From: Tumidithrix helvetica
GTDB taxonomy: Bacteria > Cyanobacteriota > Cyanobacteriia > Pseudanabaenales > Pseudanabaenaceae
Length of the DNA stretch: 64,000 bases
NCBI RefSeq assembly: GCF_965232925.1
Contig: NZ_CBDDRA010000002.1
Location: 330,739-394,738 of the forward strand
Reading direction: 5' to 3'
Shown: positions 9,262 through 17,922 of the stretch, piece after piece
How the letters are laid out: each line of letters opens with the position of its first letter
Numbering within the stretch: position 1 is the first letter of the stretch
Translations under genes and position numbers: made by a program
Notes under the pieces: model-generated
Told to the model about the DNA's origin: nothing
The model's input: the letters and a program-made list of their open reading frames with translations, nothing else
The model's database searches: none

Positions 9262-10125
9262 TTAAGTTCGGACTAGTTGTCGAACCTTGTGATAAATAGT
9301 TTTGAAACGAAAGGGCCACCATAGAAGAGATAGGATCTGATAACGTCGGGCAGAATTCTGATCGCCAGCTGATTGATACCTTTCAGCAATACTTCGATAA
9401 TGGTGAGCCACTGTACGTGGACCCAATTGCTTGACGTTTTCGAAAAAATGCTTATTGAATACTTGCCTGTAACCTTGAGCCTCGCGAAGCATGTTTTTAG
9501 ATATGTTGTCATCACCACGACAATCATAGATAAATGTAGGCTCTACCACGAAACCAAAAGAATAATATTTTGCTAATCGGATTACCGTATCCCAATCCTG
9601 ATAAGAAATAATTTGTTCGTCCAAATAGCCAATATTCTCAAGTGCTTCCTTGGCAATTAAAAGTCCCGAGAATAAGGGACCAGGACAATTCAAAAGATCG
9701 CGGTAGACGTGACCATGCAATGGCGTAACTCCATAAGCAACCATGCCTTTACCCTTTCGCAGAACTTCGCATTCGGAATGTACAACTTTCACTCCTTCAC
9801 TTCGAGCGACGATCATTCGCACTTCCAGACTATTTGGAGTAAAATAGTCGTCCGAATCCAAGAAGGCAACCCATTCGCCTTTGGCTGCCTGAGCACCAGT
9901 GTTTCGAGCTGCCTGGGCACCTCGATTAGTCTCATGACAAAAGTAACGGATTCTGTGGTCTTCTTTTGCAAGTAATGCAACAACTGATTCTGTGTCATCT
10001 CTAGAGCCATCATCAACTACAAGAATTTCCAAGTCTTGATGGGTTTGCCCCAGAACACTTCTCAGAGTTTTCTCGATTACGTGCCCACGTTTGTAAGCAG
10101 GGATTACGACAGATATAAGGGACAT
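9262..10125 (-). CDS. Glycosyltransferase family 2
   Basis: A 287-residue GT-A enzyme. 'VVIPAYKRGHVIEKTLRSVL' opens the Rossmann-like nucleotide-binding fold, 'ILVVDDGSRDDTE' carries the first acidic pair and 'WVAFLDSDDYF' the DxD metal-binding site; 'SYQDWDTVIRLAKYY' near 185-200 is the usual ED/WD acceptor-site region. No membrane helix is evident, so it acts in the cytoplasm on a lipid-linked acceptor. It lies between the dimethylformamidase-like gene and the IS30 element, and its stop is 22 bp from the insertion. The transferred sugar is not predictable. Confidence 0.92.
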   Translation of the reverse strand: MSLISVVIPAYKRGHVIEKTLRSVLGQTHQDLEILVVDDGSRDDTESVVALLAKEDHRIRYFCHETNRGAQAARNTGAQAAKGEWVAFLDSDDYFTPNSLEVRMIVARSEGVKVVHSECEVLRKGKGMVAYGVTPLHGHVYRDLLNCPGPLFSGLLIAKEALENIGYLDEQIISYQDWDTVIRLAKYYSFGFVVEPTFIYDCRGDDNISKNMLREAQGYRQVFNKHFFENVKQLGPRTVAHHYRSIAERYQSAGDQNSARRYQILSLLWWPFRFKTIYHKVRQLVRT

Positions 10126-10209
10126 ATGTGGGGCATTATAAAAGATGAATAACAGCTTTTTTTTTGTTGAGAAATCAATCAGTCCCTCAACGCTTTTTAC
10201 TTGTGTGAG

Positions 10210-12108
10210 TTATGCTACAACAATATGGGCGGATGGAGTTTGAGGTTTAACTCCCATATCAGCAAACACATTAACTGCAATTTGTTGGGTCCGAGAATCA
10301 ATACAAGGAATGGCAACTCTTGTTGGACTATCTAAGCTAGGTTTCAAAAGTTTTTTCATCGTTCTCAACCAATTTTTAATCTTTCTTAGCCTACTACTGT
10401 TTTCAACACGAGGAGTGGTAACCCAGTCATTATCTAGGCCCCATACCCACTGAATAGAGCCGGTTGAAAAGACTTTTGCACCACTCACAGCAGTATATCG
10501 TACGGCATTTGAGATCGCCGTATTAGTTCCTGGCGGCACTTGTGGCTGTTCGCCTAAAAATTGCACAGGTGATCGCGATAAGACAACTAGTTCAGTTGGG
10601 GTAGACCCGTTGTTTAGCAAGCCATCCCATTCATAACCCACTAAGCCTGTAAGTTTATCTCCATTCTTGAGTCCGGTATTTGCATAGTAAGGATCCGAAG
10701 CATTACTGACTACATAATCAAAGCCATTGAAAACATTATTGGCGCCCCAATCTCCTATGTACCCAACTCCCAATAATTCATTCTCCGGTCGATTGACCTC
10801 AGGACTGCGGAACAGCGTAGTTACTGCATTAGGGTTTGTTAGAGCAATAGGATCGAGTGCTTCACCTTTACCAATTCCTGAAGTATCCTTATACACAGTC
10901 ATTACGCGATTGGATTGTCCGCTACTGGAAGCTTCAAATCGGACTTGCCAGTAGGCAGTGTTAGCTGAAAAGAAAGCTAGGTTGATACCATTATCTCGAG
11001 CTTTTTGGACATTATTGCGCTCATCCATTGACCAGTACTCATCGTGACCAACTGAGAGAAATATCTTCTGGGAATACAGTTGTAAGGGATTAGTACTCAC
11101 ATCTAGATTGGTGTAATAGGAGACATCATAGCCCTGGGATTCCAACCAGCGCGTCATATTGTACTCCCAGGTCAACATATTGTTGAACTGTTCTGAACCA
11201 ACATCAGCACCATACTGGAAGGGTCGATCGAAGGAGACTTGGTAAGCGCGGGTGCCACCGATACTGTTAAAGTCGTAGACGCTATAACCGCCGTTATTGT
11301 TGTAAGCAGCAGCTGTGGTAATGGCATCCTGGAAACCCAAATCTGCTGGGCGATTATCATCACGCAACACAAACTGGATGTAATTTTGCTTCCCCGTTCC
11401 GCAGTCAGTCAACTTCACCAGATAAAGACCTGTAGTCCAGTCATTGTGGCTTTGCAGGATATAGGAAGTAGTCCATTTGTATTCAACCAGTTTGGTACTG
11501 GCATTTGTAATGGTTGGACTCGCTTGAGTCACTCCATTGAGTCCTGCAACACTGGCGATTAACCTACCTCCCTTTCCGTTGTAATATCCCAAGCGATACA
11601 CATCAAGATTGTACTGTCCGACCTGAGCTAAGGAGATTTTCAGGTTTAGCACTTGCCCTATGTTGATACTGGTTGCATCCCCATATCCAGCAATCTCATT
11701 GTTAGTCGCTACATTTGAAAGCTTCCAATCTGTTATCCCTAGCTTTTGGTTCTCTAGGACAATCGCATTTTGCGCCGCGACAGGCACTCCTGAACTGGCA
11801 ACGTATTTGCTGCTGCCCAATGAATCGGCGAAGTTTGCCAACATCCGCACCTGCTGTCCGATTAAAGATTCAGCCAATGTTAGAGATCGCGCTGTTTCTC
11901 CAACAATATCGATCCAACTGCCGTTTTCTGAATGTTGCCATTGGTAGTTAATGGTTATTCCTGTAAAACTCAAGCCATTATTGTCGAATAGACTAGCAAC
12001 TAAGGTGTGTCCGACTGTAGCACTACCCCTGAGTAAAACAAGACAAGTACCTTCTTCTTGCCAACGATTGAGTAAATCAGCAGAGATTTTATCCATAAAC
12101 CTTAGCAA
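10210..12108 (-). CDS. Dimethylformamidase-beta-like protein with N-terminal Ig-like repeat
   Basis: A 632-residue protein. Residues about 25-85 ('GHTLVASLFDNNGLSF', 'INYQWQHSENGSW') resemble an Ig-like module found in large bacterial surface proteins. From about 135 to 590 the sequence resembles the large subunit of N,N-dimethylformamidase: 'LDVYRLGYYNGKGGRLIA', 'NDWTTGLYLVKLT', 'DVSYYTNLDVS' and 'FLSVGHDEYWSMDERNNV'. The last is the conserved H-D-E-Y-W centre of that domain. In exopolysaccharide loci this domain is usually of unknown activity. No signal peptide is seen at the chosen start; either export is non-classical or the N-terminus was lost. It is co-directional with the glycan genes. 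Confidence 0.7.
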   Translation of the reverse strand: MLRFMDKISADLLNRWQEEGTCLVLLRGSATVGHTLVASLFDNNGLSFTGITINYQWQHSENGSWIDIVGETARSLTLAESLIGQQVRMLANFADSLGSSKYVASSGVPVAAQNAIVLENQKLGITDWKLSNVATNNEIAGYGDATSINIGQVLNLKISLAQVGQYNLDVYRLGYYNGKGGRLIASVAGLNGVTQASPTITNASTKLVEYKWTTSYILQSHNDWTTGLYLVKLTDCGTGKQNYIQFVLRDDNRPADLGFQDAITTAAAYNNNGGYSVYDFNSIGGTRAYQVSFDRPFQYGADVGSEQFNNMLTWEYNMTRWLESQGYDVSYYTNLDVSTNPLQLYSQKIFLSVGHDEYWSMDERNNVQKARDNGINLAFFSANTAYWQVRFEASSSGQSNRVMTVYKDTSGIGKGEALDPIALTNPNAVTTLFRSPEVNRPENELLGVGYIGDWGANNVFNGFDYVVSNASDPYYANTGLKNGDKLTGLVGYEWDGLLNNGSTPTELVVLSRSPVQFLGEQPQVPPGTNTAISNAVRYTAVSGAKVFSTGSIQWVWGLDNDWVTTPRVENSSRLRKIKNWLRTMKKLLKPSLDSPTRVAIPCIDSRTQQIAVNVFADMGVKPQTPSAHIVVA

Positions 12109-12150
12109 TGTAAAACTGCTACTCTCCTCATTAATTCGCGGTTAGTTGAA

Positions 12151-13362
12151 TTAAACCTTCATTAGCCTTAGATTGGCTTCAAAAGCCTTACCGACATATT
12201 CTTGCTCTTGATCGGTCATTTGATGGAAAAGGGGTAACAGTATGGACTGTTCTTGTGCTATTTCACTCTCTCGTAAGCGATCGCAACTTCCTGTTTTACA
12301 CTGACACTTTTCTTTAGCAACTCCACAAGACCAAGCTTCAATCTGATATGCAGGTTCACGATGAGCGCACATAATCCCCCGTCGTGTGCTAATTCCAGCA
12401 TCTAACATTGTTTGCATCACTTGGCGTTGGTCGTACTGTGGAGATAAGCGGATACAGTAACTTTGCCAGTTACTCTTTGCCCAGGTTGGCTCTGTTGGTA
12501 ATTTTAATCCAGTTATATCTGCCAACTGATGGTGATATCGTTGCGCTAAATAACGACGGCGTTCCACAATTTTCGGTAGGCGTTTGAGTTGTTCCCGTCC
12601 GACTGCTGCCTGAATATCAGTCATGCGGTAGTTGTAGCCCAACATGGGGTAGGACTCGAATATGACTTGTTTTGCCCCGTGACGCACAGTATCAGGTACA
12701 CTCATGCCATGTTGCCGCAAGAGTCGAAACTGGCGATCCCATTCAGGATTAGCTGTGGTTAACATGCCACCATCACCCGTTGAAATCACTTTACGGGGAT
12801 GGAAAGAAAAGCAAGCGATATCAGCGTGAGGCTTACCAATTTTTTCCCATGCATCATTCCAAAGAATCTCACTCCCGATCGCACAGGCAGCATCTTCAAT
12901 CACAGGTAAATTGTGCTGGTGGGCAATTTCCAAAACCGCTTTAAGATCGCAAGGCATCCCAATTTGATGAACCACTAAAATGGCGCGAGTGCGATCGCTT
13001 ATGGCATCCGCAATTAAAATTGGATTGATGTTGTAGGTTTGCGGATCGATATCTACAAATACTGGAACCGCGCCACAGTAGCGGATACTATTGGCAGTCG
13101 CAATATAAGAATGACTGACTGTAATCACCTCATCTTCAGGCTGCACGCCAATAGTTAAAAGAGCCAAGTGCAGCGCTGTGGTGCAATTAGAAACAGCACA
13201 AGCATATTTTGCTCCTACATAAGTCGCAAACTCTTGCTCAAACGCGGCAACCTCTGGTCCTTGAGTAACCCAACCAGACAAAATCGCCCGACTAGCTGCT
13301 TCCGCTTCTGGTTCGCCCATCCAAGGTTTAGCGATCGGAATATTTTGCAACTTGTTAGACAT
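12151..13362 (-). CDS. DegT/DnrJ/EryC1 sugar aminotransferase with Cys-rich insertion
   Basis: A 403-residue fold-I PLP enzyme that should convert a keto-sugar nucleotide to an amino sugar. 'CTTALHLAL' contacts the cofactor phosphate, 'VIEDAACAIGS' holds the Asp that binds the pyridine, and 'FSFHPRKVISTGDGGM' carries the Schiff-base Lys. 'GYNYRMTDIQAA' is also typical. Between the usual 'REPAY' and the C-terminal helices lies an insertion with four Cys (C-x6-C-x-C-x4-C), which could bind a metal. It overlaps the epimerase stop by 8 bp, which points to translational coupling. The 4-keto or 3-keto substrate cannot be distinguished here. Confidence 0.9.
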   Translation of the reverse strand: MSNKLQNIPIAKPWMGEPEAEAASRAILSGWVTQGPEVAAFEQEFATYVGAKYACAVSNCTTALHLALLTIGVQPEDEVITVSHSYIATANSIRYCGAVPVFVDIDPQTYNINPILIADAISDRTRAILVVHQIGMPCDLKAVLEIAHQHNLPVIEDAACAIGSEILWNDAWEKIGKPHADIACFSFHPRKVISTGDGGMLTTANPEWDRQFRLLRQHGMSVPDTVRHGAKQVIFESYPMLGYNYRMTDIQAAVGREQLKRLPKIVERRRYLAQRYHHQLADITGLKLPTEPTWAKSNWQSYCIRLSPQYDQRQVMQTMLDAGISTRRGIMCAHREPAYQIEAWSCGVAKEKCQCKTGSCDRLRESEIAQEQSILLPLFHQMTDQEQEYVGKAFEANLRLMKV

Positions 13363-14329
13363 TGCCTGCCTCCTTTGCTAACTTTTGTTCGCGCCACCAA
13401 GTTACGAGCTTGCGCAGACCATCTTCTAAAGATACCTCTGCCTCAAAGCCAAGCAGATGCTTGGCTTTAGTCACATCTGCAAGTCTTCGAGCTACAGGAT
13501 TCACTTTACGCTCTTGACCGTATTCTGGCTGCAAATCCGATCCCATCACCCTAGCCAGACTATAAGCCAAGTCATTTAAGCTAGTTTCGACACTGCTAGC
13601 AACATTAAATACTTCATCCGTGACATCGGCTTTAGCCGCCAAGATATTTGCTCTAGCAATGTCCTCAATGTATACAAAGTCCATTGTCTGTTTACCATCA
13701 CCGAAAATCAATGGAGGTTGACCTGCAATAATGCGTTCCATCCACCGAATTAACACCTCGGTGTAGACACCATAAATATCCATACGCGGACCATAGACAT
13801 TGAAGTAACGTAAGGCTACATAATCTAGTCCATACATATCATAGAAGCTGCGTAATAATGCTTCATTAAAAATCTTGGTAGCGCCGTAGAGAGTACGGTT
13901 ATTGTAAGGATGATGCAACTCAGTAGTTGGAAATTCCTCTGCCATCCCATATATTGATGCGGATGATGCAGCAACTACTTTTTTCACCTTGGCTTTAACT
14001 GCGGCTTCCAGTACATTATAAGTACCATCCGCCATCACTTCTAGTGCTAGACGAGGCTCTGCAGCACATTGGGTAATGCGAATTGCAGCTTGATGAAAGA
14101 CAACGTCCACACCTTGCATCACCTCATCTAGAAGTTTGAGATCGCGGATATCGCCTTCAACAACTTTGACAGAGCCATTTTCCTTTGCCCAAGCTAGGTT
14201 CGCTATCTGTCCGCGCGTAAAATTATCTAGAAGGATAATTTCCGCAACTTCTTCTTTAACGAGTAGGTCAGCAATATGGGAACCAACCAGACCTGCACCA
14301 CCAGTAACCAATACTCGACTATTTTTCAT
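13355..14329 (-). CDS. NAD-dependent sugar-nucleotide epimerase/dehydratase
   Basis: An extended short-chain dehydrogenase of 324 residues. 'MKNSRVLVTGGAGLVGSHIA' is the N-terminal GxxGxxG dinucleotide site, 'LLDNFTRGQ' follows beta-2, and 'YGATK' is the catalytic YxxxK. 'YFNVYGPRMD' and 'DFVYIEDIARA' are typical for UDP-glucose 4-epimerase-like enzymes acting on UDP- or GDP-sugars. The frame is open further upstream, but this start at 14329 puts the fold at residue 5 and overlaps the preceding stop by 11 bp, which is the natural choice. It probably makes an epimerised or keto-sugar precursor for this locus. Confidence 0.92.
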   Translation of the reverse strand: MKNSRVLVTGGAGLVGSHIADLLVKEEVAEIILLDNFTRGQIANLAWAKENGSVKVVEGDIRDLKLLDEVMQGVDVVFHQAAIRITQCAAEPRLALEVMADGTYNVLEAAVKAKVKKVVAASSASIYGMAEEFPTTELHHPYNNRTLYGATKIFNEALLRSFYDMYGLDYVALRYFNVYGPRMDIYGVYTEVLIRWMERIIAGQPPLIFGDGKQTMDFVYIEDIARANILAAKADVTDEVFNVASSVETSLNDLAYSLARVMGSDLQPEYGQERKVNPVARRLADVTKAKHLLGFEAEVSLEDGLRKLVTWWREQKLAKEAGNV

Positions 14330-15029
14330 ATTCTGCAATGTTTCCCAATGATTGATATCCTTCGCGCCAGCGTAAAAATTTAGCAGGCATTCCTGCCACG
14401 ATCGCATAAGCAGGTACGTCTTTAGTGACAACTGCTCCAGCACCAACAATACTGCCTTCGCCAATTGTTACGCCAGGGAGTATAACTGCATTCATACCAA
14501 TATCGGCTCCAGTTTTAACTTTGACCGATTTGATTTCTAGGTCTGTTTGGATAATGGGAACGTCAATCGGCAATCCAGTGTGTGTGGAACCTAGTACTTT
14601 TGCACCTGGTCCCCATCCCACGTAATCTTCAATAATCAGATCGCGAGCATCAAAGTAGCTCTGCGGACCAATCCAAACATGGTTGCCAATACAACAAGTA
14701 CCATCAAACCGACCTTGAATATAGCTTTGAGATCCAATAAATACTTGATTCCCAATCTCAAAGGTCTCAAGATGTTTGAAGCCTACCCCATTGCCAATCC
14801 GAACGCTATGTCCAAATCTACGTGCAACGGCACGCCAAACAACACGCCGCATTAGCCCATCAAAGTCGCCATCGCTTGTAACAAAGCGCGAGTACAATTC
14901 CATCAATCCATCCTTGCTGTACTGATGAGACAAATACTTTGCTAGTTCCACTTCATACTCTGGATCTGGCTTTAACTCTTGCGAACCATGTACAGCTTGA
15001 ACGATCCTAGTTTTAGCTGATTCAAACAT
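14319..15029 (-). CDS. Left-handed beta-helix (hexapeptide) acetyltransferase
   Basis: A 236-residue acyltransferase. Hexapeptide turns ([LIV]-G-x4) run from about residue 85, as in 'IGNGVGF', 'IGNQVFIGSQ', 'IGNHVWIGPQ' and 'IGMNAVILPGVTIGEGSIVGAGAVVTKDVPAYAIVAGMPAKFLR', the last part being the standard closing coil of sugar O- and N-acetyltransferases. The 80 residues before the helix are alpha-helical. The start overlaps the preceding stop by one base (TAATG), which indicates coupling with the aminotransferase. It probably acetylates a sugar nucleotide or lipid-linked sugar. Confidence 0.88.
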   Translation of the reverse strand: MFESAKTRIVQAVHGSQELKPDPEYEVELAKYLSHQYSKDGLMELYSRFVTSDGDFDGLMRRVVWRAVARRFGHSVRIGNGVGFKHLETFEIGNQVFIGSQSYIQGRFDGTCCIGNHVWIGPQSYFDARDLIIEDYVGWGPGAKVLGSTHTGLPIDVPIIQTDLEIKSVKVKTGADIGMNAVILPGVTIGEGSIVGAGAVVTKDVPAYAIVAGMPAKFLRWREGYQSLGNIAEYEK

Positions 15030-16123
15030 TAAATTCTCTCACTCAAAGCAGTACTAACAATTTTTAGTTGATCTGGGGAGATCTCTGCATACATGGGCAG
15101 TGAAAGTTCTTGACTAGCTGCAACTTCAGAACAAGGAAAGTCACCAAGTTTATATCTTAGATCGGTATAAGCTGTTTGTAAATGTACGGGAATGTGATAG
15201 TGAATACCTGTTTGTATTCCTTTTTCATTGAGCTTCTGTTGCAGCGCATCTCGATTTTGGGAACGCACAGCATAGACATGGTAAACATGGTAGCTATATG
15301 GCATTGCGATCGGCGTTTTTACGCCTGAATTTTTCAATAGCTCATCGTAAAGTGCTGCATGGGATCTACGTGCTTCCGTCCACCGATCTAAATAGCGCAA
15401 TTTCACACGCAAAATTGCTCCCTGAATACCATCCATGCGGTAATTATAGCCCTTGAGAACATGGTGATACCTTCGTTCCTGCCCCCAGTCACGCAACATC
15501 CTCATCGTACTTGCAAATTCGGGATTGTTGGTAACTGCCATGCCTCCTTCACCATAAGCCCCCAAGTTCTTACCAGGGTAAAAGCTGAAACAGCCAATAT
15601 CTCCAATACTTCCTACCCGACGCCCCTTATACTCCGCCCTATGGGCTTGGGCAGCATCTTCAATCACAATCAAACCATGCCGCTTAGCAATCTCTAAAAT
15701 TGGATCCATATCTGCTGGTTGACCGTACAGATGCACTGGCAGAATTGCCTTTGTCCGTTCGGTTATGGCTTGTTCGATTTTCGTGACATCTATAGTATAG
15801 GAAACTGGATCGATATCCACGAAAACAGCCTTGGCACCAGTGTAATCAATTGCTGCCACGGTAGCAACAAAAGTGAAGGGTACGGTAATTACTTCATCCC
15901 CAGAACCAATACCCGCAGCTAACAGTGCTAGGTGAAGAGCGCTAGTTCCCGTATTTACCGCAATGCCATATTCTGCATTGCAATAGTTAGCAAACTCCTG
16001 CTCCAAAGCAGTCACCTCATCCCCCAGAACAAATTGGGTACTTTCCAAGACTTTCAAAACTGCAGTATCGATTTCATCTTTAATGCTGAGGTATTGAGCT
16101 TTCAGATCTACAAATGGAATCAC
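15029..16123 (-). CDS. DegT family aminotransferase, WbpE-like
   Basis: A 364-residue PLP enzyme. Motifs are 'NTGTSALHLAL', 'VIEDAAQAHRAEYKGRRVGS', 'FSFYPGKNLGAYGEGG' with the Schiff-base Lys, and 'GYNYRMDGIQGA'. Its first residues 'IPFVDLKAQYLSIKDEID' are characteristic of the WbpE/WlbC branch that aminates the C3 position of UDP-3-keto-GlcNAc uronate. It starts with GTG (16121-16123) in a 4-bp overlap with the oxidoreductase stop. Its direct neighbours, an oxidoreductase and a WbpD-like acetyltransferase, are the expected partners. Confidence 0.92.
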   Translation of the reverse strand: MIPFVDLKAQYLSIKDEIDTAVLKVLESTQFVLGDEVTALEQEFANYCNAEYGIAVNTGTSALHLALLAAGIGSGDEVITVPFTFVATVAAIDYTGAKAVFVDIDPVSYTIDVTKIEQAITERTKAILPVHLYGQPADMDPILEIAKRHGLIVIEDAAQAHRAEYKGRRVGSIGDIGCFSFYPGKNLGAYGEGGMAVTNNPEFASTMRMLRDWGQERRYHHVLKGYNYRMDGIQGAILRVKLRYLDRWTEARRSHAALYDELLKNSGVKTPIAMPYSYHVYHVYAVRSQNRDALQQKLNEKGIQTGIHYHIPVHLQTAYTDLRYKLGDFPCSEVAASQELSLPMYAEISPDQLKIVSTALSERI

Positions 16124-17160
16124 GCTGCTACCTCCGCTAAGTCTAATTTTACTAATTGGCCTTGTTGCTTGATCGATTTTGTCGCAGCTTCGAGAATTCT
16201 GACTACGCGCATTCCTGCTTCTCCATCGGTGATCGGGCGATCGCCTGTTTCAATGCAACGGATAAAGTGTACTCCTTCTGTTCGTAGAGCTTCTGTCATA
16301 TCTAATTGTGGTGCCCACATATCCCCTGCACGATAGCCAACGAGCATCTGGTAAACGCTTTCTTCAGCATTGGTACTGAGCGTAATGCCCTTGTCGTACA
16401 CCTTAACCTTCTCACTCGGTTCTAAGTCATCGAAGACAATCATCTTACGACTACCACCAATTAGAGTACGACGTACTTTGACAGGTGCTAGCCAATTGGC
16501 ATGAATGTGAGCGATCGAGTTATCAGCAAAGAACAATGTCAAGTAGGCAATATTCTCCATACCACCAGGAACGTGGCTCACACCAGTAGCTGAAACCGCA
16601 CAAGGCTTAGCTTGCAATACATAATCCATGATTGATAAGTCGTGAACTGCCAGATCCCAAAGAACGTTAACATCGTGTTGTATGAGTCCCAGATTGACGC
16701 GCACAGAGTCATAGTAGTAGATACTACCTAGTTCTCCACTGCTAACAAGTTCGTGCATTTTACGAACTGCACCTGTATAGACAAAAGTGTGATCGACCAT
16801 CAAAACAAGCTTGCGCTTTTCCGCTTCGTCGATTAGCCTCATAGCCTGCTCAGTTGTAACAGTCATAGGCTTCTCAACCAGTACGTGCTTACCCGCTTTC
16901 AATGCCGCCAGTGCCAGATCGAAGTGAGTAGAAACTGGCGTAGCGATCGCCACCGCATCAATTTTTGGATCTGTAAAGATATCCTGACACCTCGTCGTTA
17001 CCTGTATTGTTGGATAACGTGCTTGTACTTTTGCCAGCAATTCTGGCTTAAAATCACTGACCGTTCGCACCTGCGCTCTAGGAATCTCTGAAAAGTTTCG
17101 AACCAGATTCGGTCCCCAATAACCATAGCCAATAATCCCAATATTCACGTTATTTTCCAT
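16120..17160 (-). CDS. Gfo/Idh/MocA oxidoreductase, WbpB-like
   Basis: A 346-residue NAD(P)-dependent sugar oxidoreductase. 'IGIIGYGYWGPNLVRNFSE' is the Rossmann dinucleotide site, 'AVAIATPVSTHFDLALAALK' and 'HVLVEKPMT' with the catalytic EKP are family hallmarks, and 'WDLAVHDLSIMDYVL' supplies the D-x3-H catalytic residues. Together with the following aminotransferase and preceding acetyltransferase it should oxidise C3 of a UDP-GlcNAc uronate, the WbpB step. The matching UDP-GlcNAc 6-dehydrogenase (WbpA) is not in the window. Confidence 0.92.
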   Translation of the reverse strand: MENNVNIGIIGYGYWGPNLVRNFSEIPRAQVRTVSDFKPELLAKVQARYPTIQVTTRCQDIFTDPKIDAVAIATPVSTHFDLALAALKAGKHVLVEKPMTVTTEQAMRLIDEAEKRKLVLMVDHTFVYTGAVRKMHELVSSGELGSIYYYDSVRVNLGLIQHDVNVLWDLAVHDLSIMDYVLQAKPCAVSATGVSHVPGGMENIAYLTLFFADNSIAHIHANWLAPVKVRRTLIGGSRKMIVFDDLEPSEKVKVYDKGITLSTNAEESVYQMLVGYRAGDMWAPQLDMTEALRTEGVHFIRCIETGDRPITDGEAGMRVVRILEAATKSIKQQGQLVKLDLAEVAA

Positions 17161-17181
17161 AGGTTCCGCTAATAATTGTGC

Positions 17182-17706
17182 TTAATTTGTTCTACTATCT
17201 GAACTACCGTTGACCTCTGATAAGACTTTACTATGGTATCTAACATCACCAATAATTTTGGCGGGGACTCCTGCAACAATGGCATGAGCAGGAATGTCCC
17301 TCGTCACAACAGCTCCAGCCCCAACAATCGCTCTTTCACCAATTGTCACTCCTGCTAGAATAGTGGCATTACTGCCAATCGAGGCAGAGCGCTTTACTAA
17401 TGTCTTGACTACAGTCCAATCAGACTCCGTTTGCAAACTACCATCTTCACTTGTGGCACGTGGATAAAGGTCATTGGTAAACATAACTCCATGACCTATA
17501 AACACTTCATCCTCAAGTATGACCCCTTCACAAAGAAAACTATGGGAGGAGACTTTGCACCGGCTCCCAACAGTGGCATTTTTCTGAATCTCCACAAATG
17601 CCCCAATCTTGGTCTCATCACCAACAGTACACCCATAGAGATTGACAAGACTGGGATGAAAAATTTTTACGTCCTTTCCCAAATTGACATCATTATTTAC
17701 TGGCAT
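17182..17706 (-). CDS. Hexapeptide N-acetyltransferase, WbpD-like
   Basis: A 174-residue beta-helix acetyltransferase. Hexapeptide coils begin at the N-terminus ('IFHPSLVNLYGCTVGDETKIGAFVEIQ') and end with 'IGERAIVGAGAVVTRDIPAHAIVAGVPAKIIG'. 'SSHSFLCEGVILEDEVFIGHGVMFTNDLYPRA' is the segment typical of WbpD/WlbB, enzymes that acetylate the 3-amino group of UDP-GlcNAc(3N) uronate. It is the first gene of the contiguous minus-strand row and ends 22 bp before the oxidoreductase start, so the 216-bp gap upstream should hold the operon promoter. Confidence 0.9.
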   Translation of the reverse strand: MPVNNDVNLGKDVKIFHPSLVNLYGCTVGDETKIGAFVEIQKNATVGSRCKVSSHSFLCEGVILEDEVFIGHGVMFTNDLYPRATSEDGSLQTESDWTVVKTLVKRSASIGSNATILAGVTIGERAIVGAGAVVTRDIPAHAIVAGVPAKIIGDVRYHSKVLSEVNGSSDSRTN

Positions 17707-17922
17707 TATTTAGTGTGCCTTATCTTTATCTTTATTTTTACTAAAGCTGAGGTTGAATATTGGCAGTCAATAAACTACTTAAAAGTACTATATCAATCAC
17801 CCTATTTATAAATGCTCTGGAGTGGGAAGTTAAGCAGCGATCGCTTTTCTTGTACTCTAACAAAACTGTAGGAGAAGGCGTGATGTATATATGTAACGAA
17901 TAATGAATATAGAAAGAAGCAC

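Noticed and set aside
13355..14464. Longer start of the epimerase at 14464
   Set aside because: The extra 45 residues overlap the acetyltransferase gene in another frame; the Rossmann motif begins right after the ATG at 14329.
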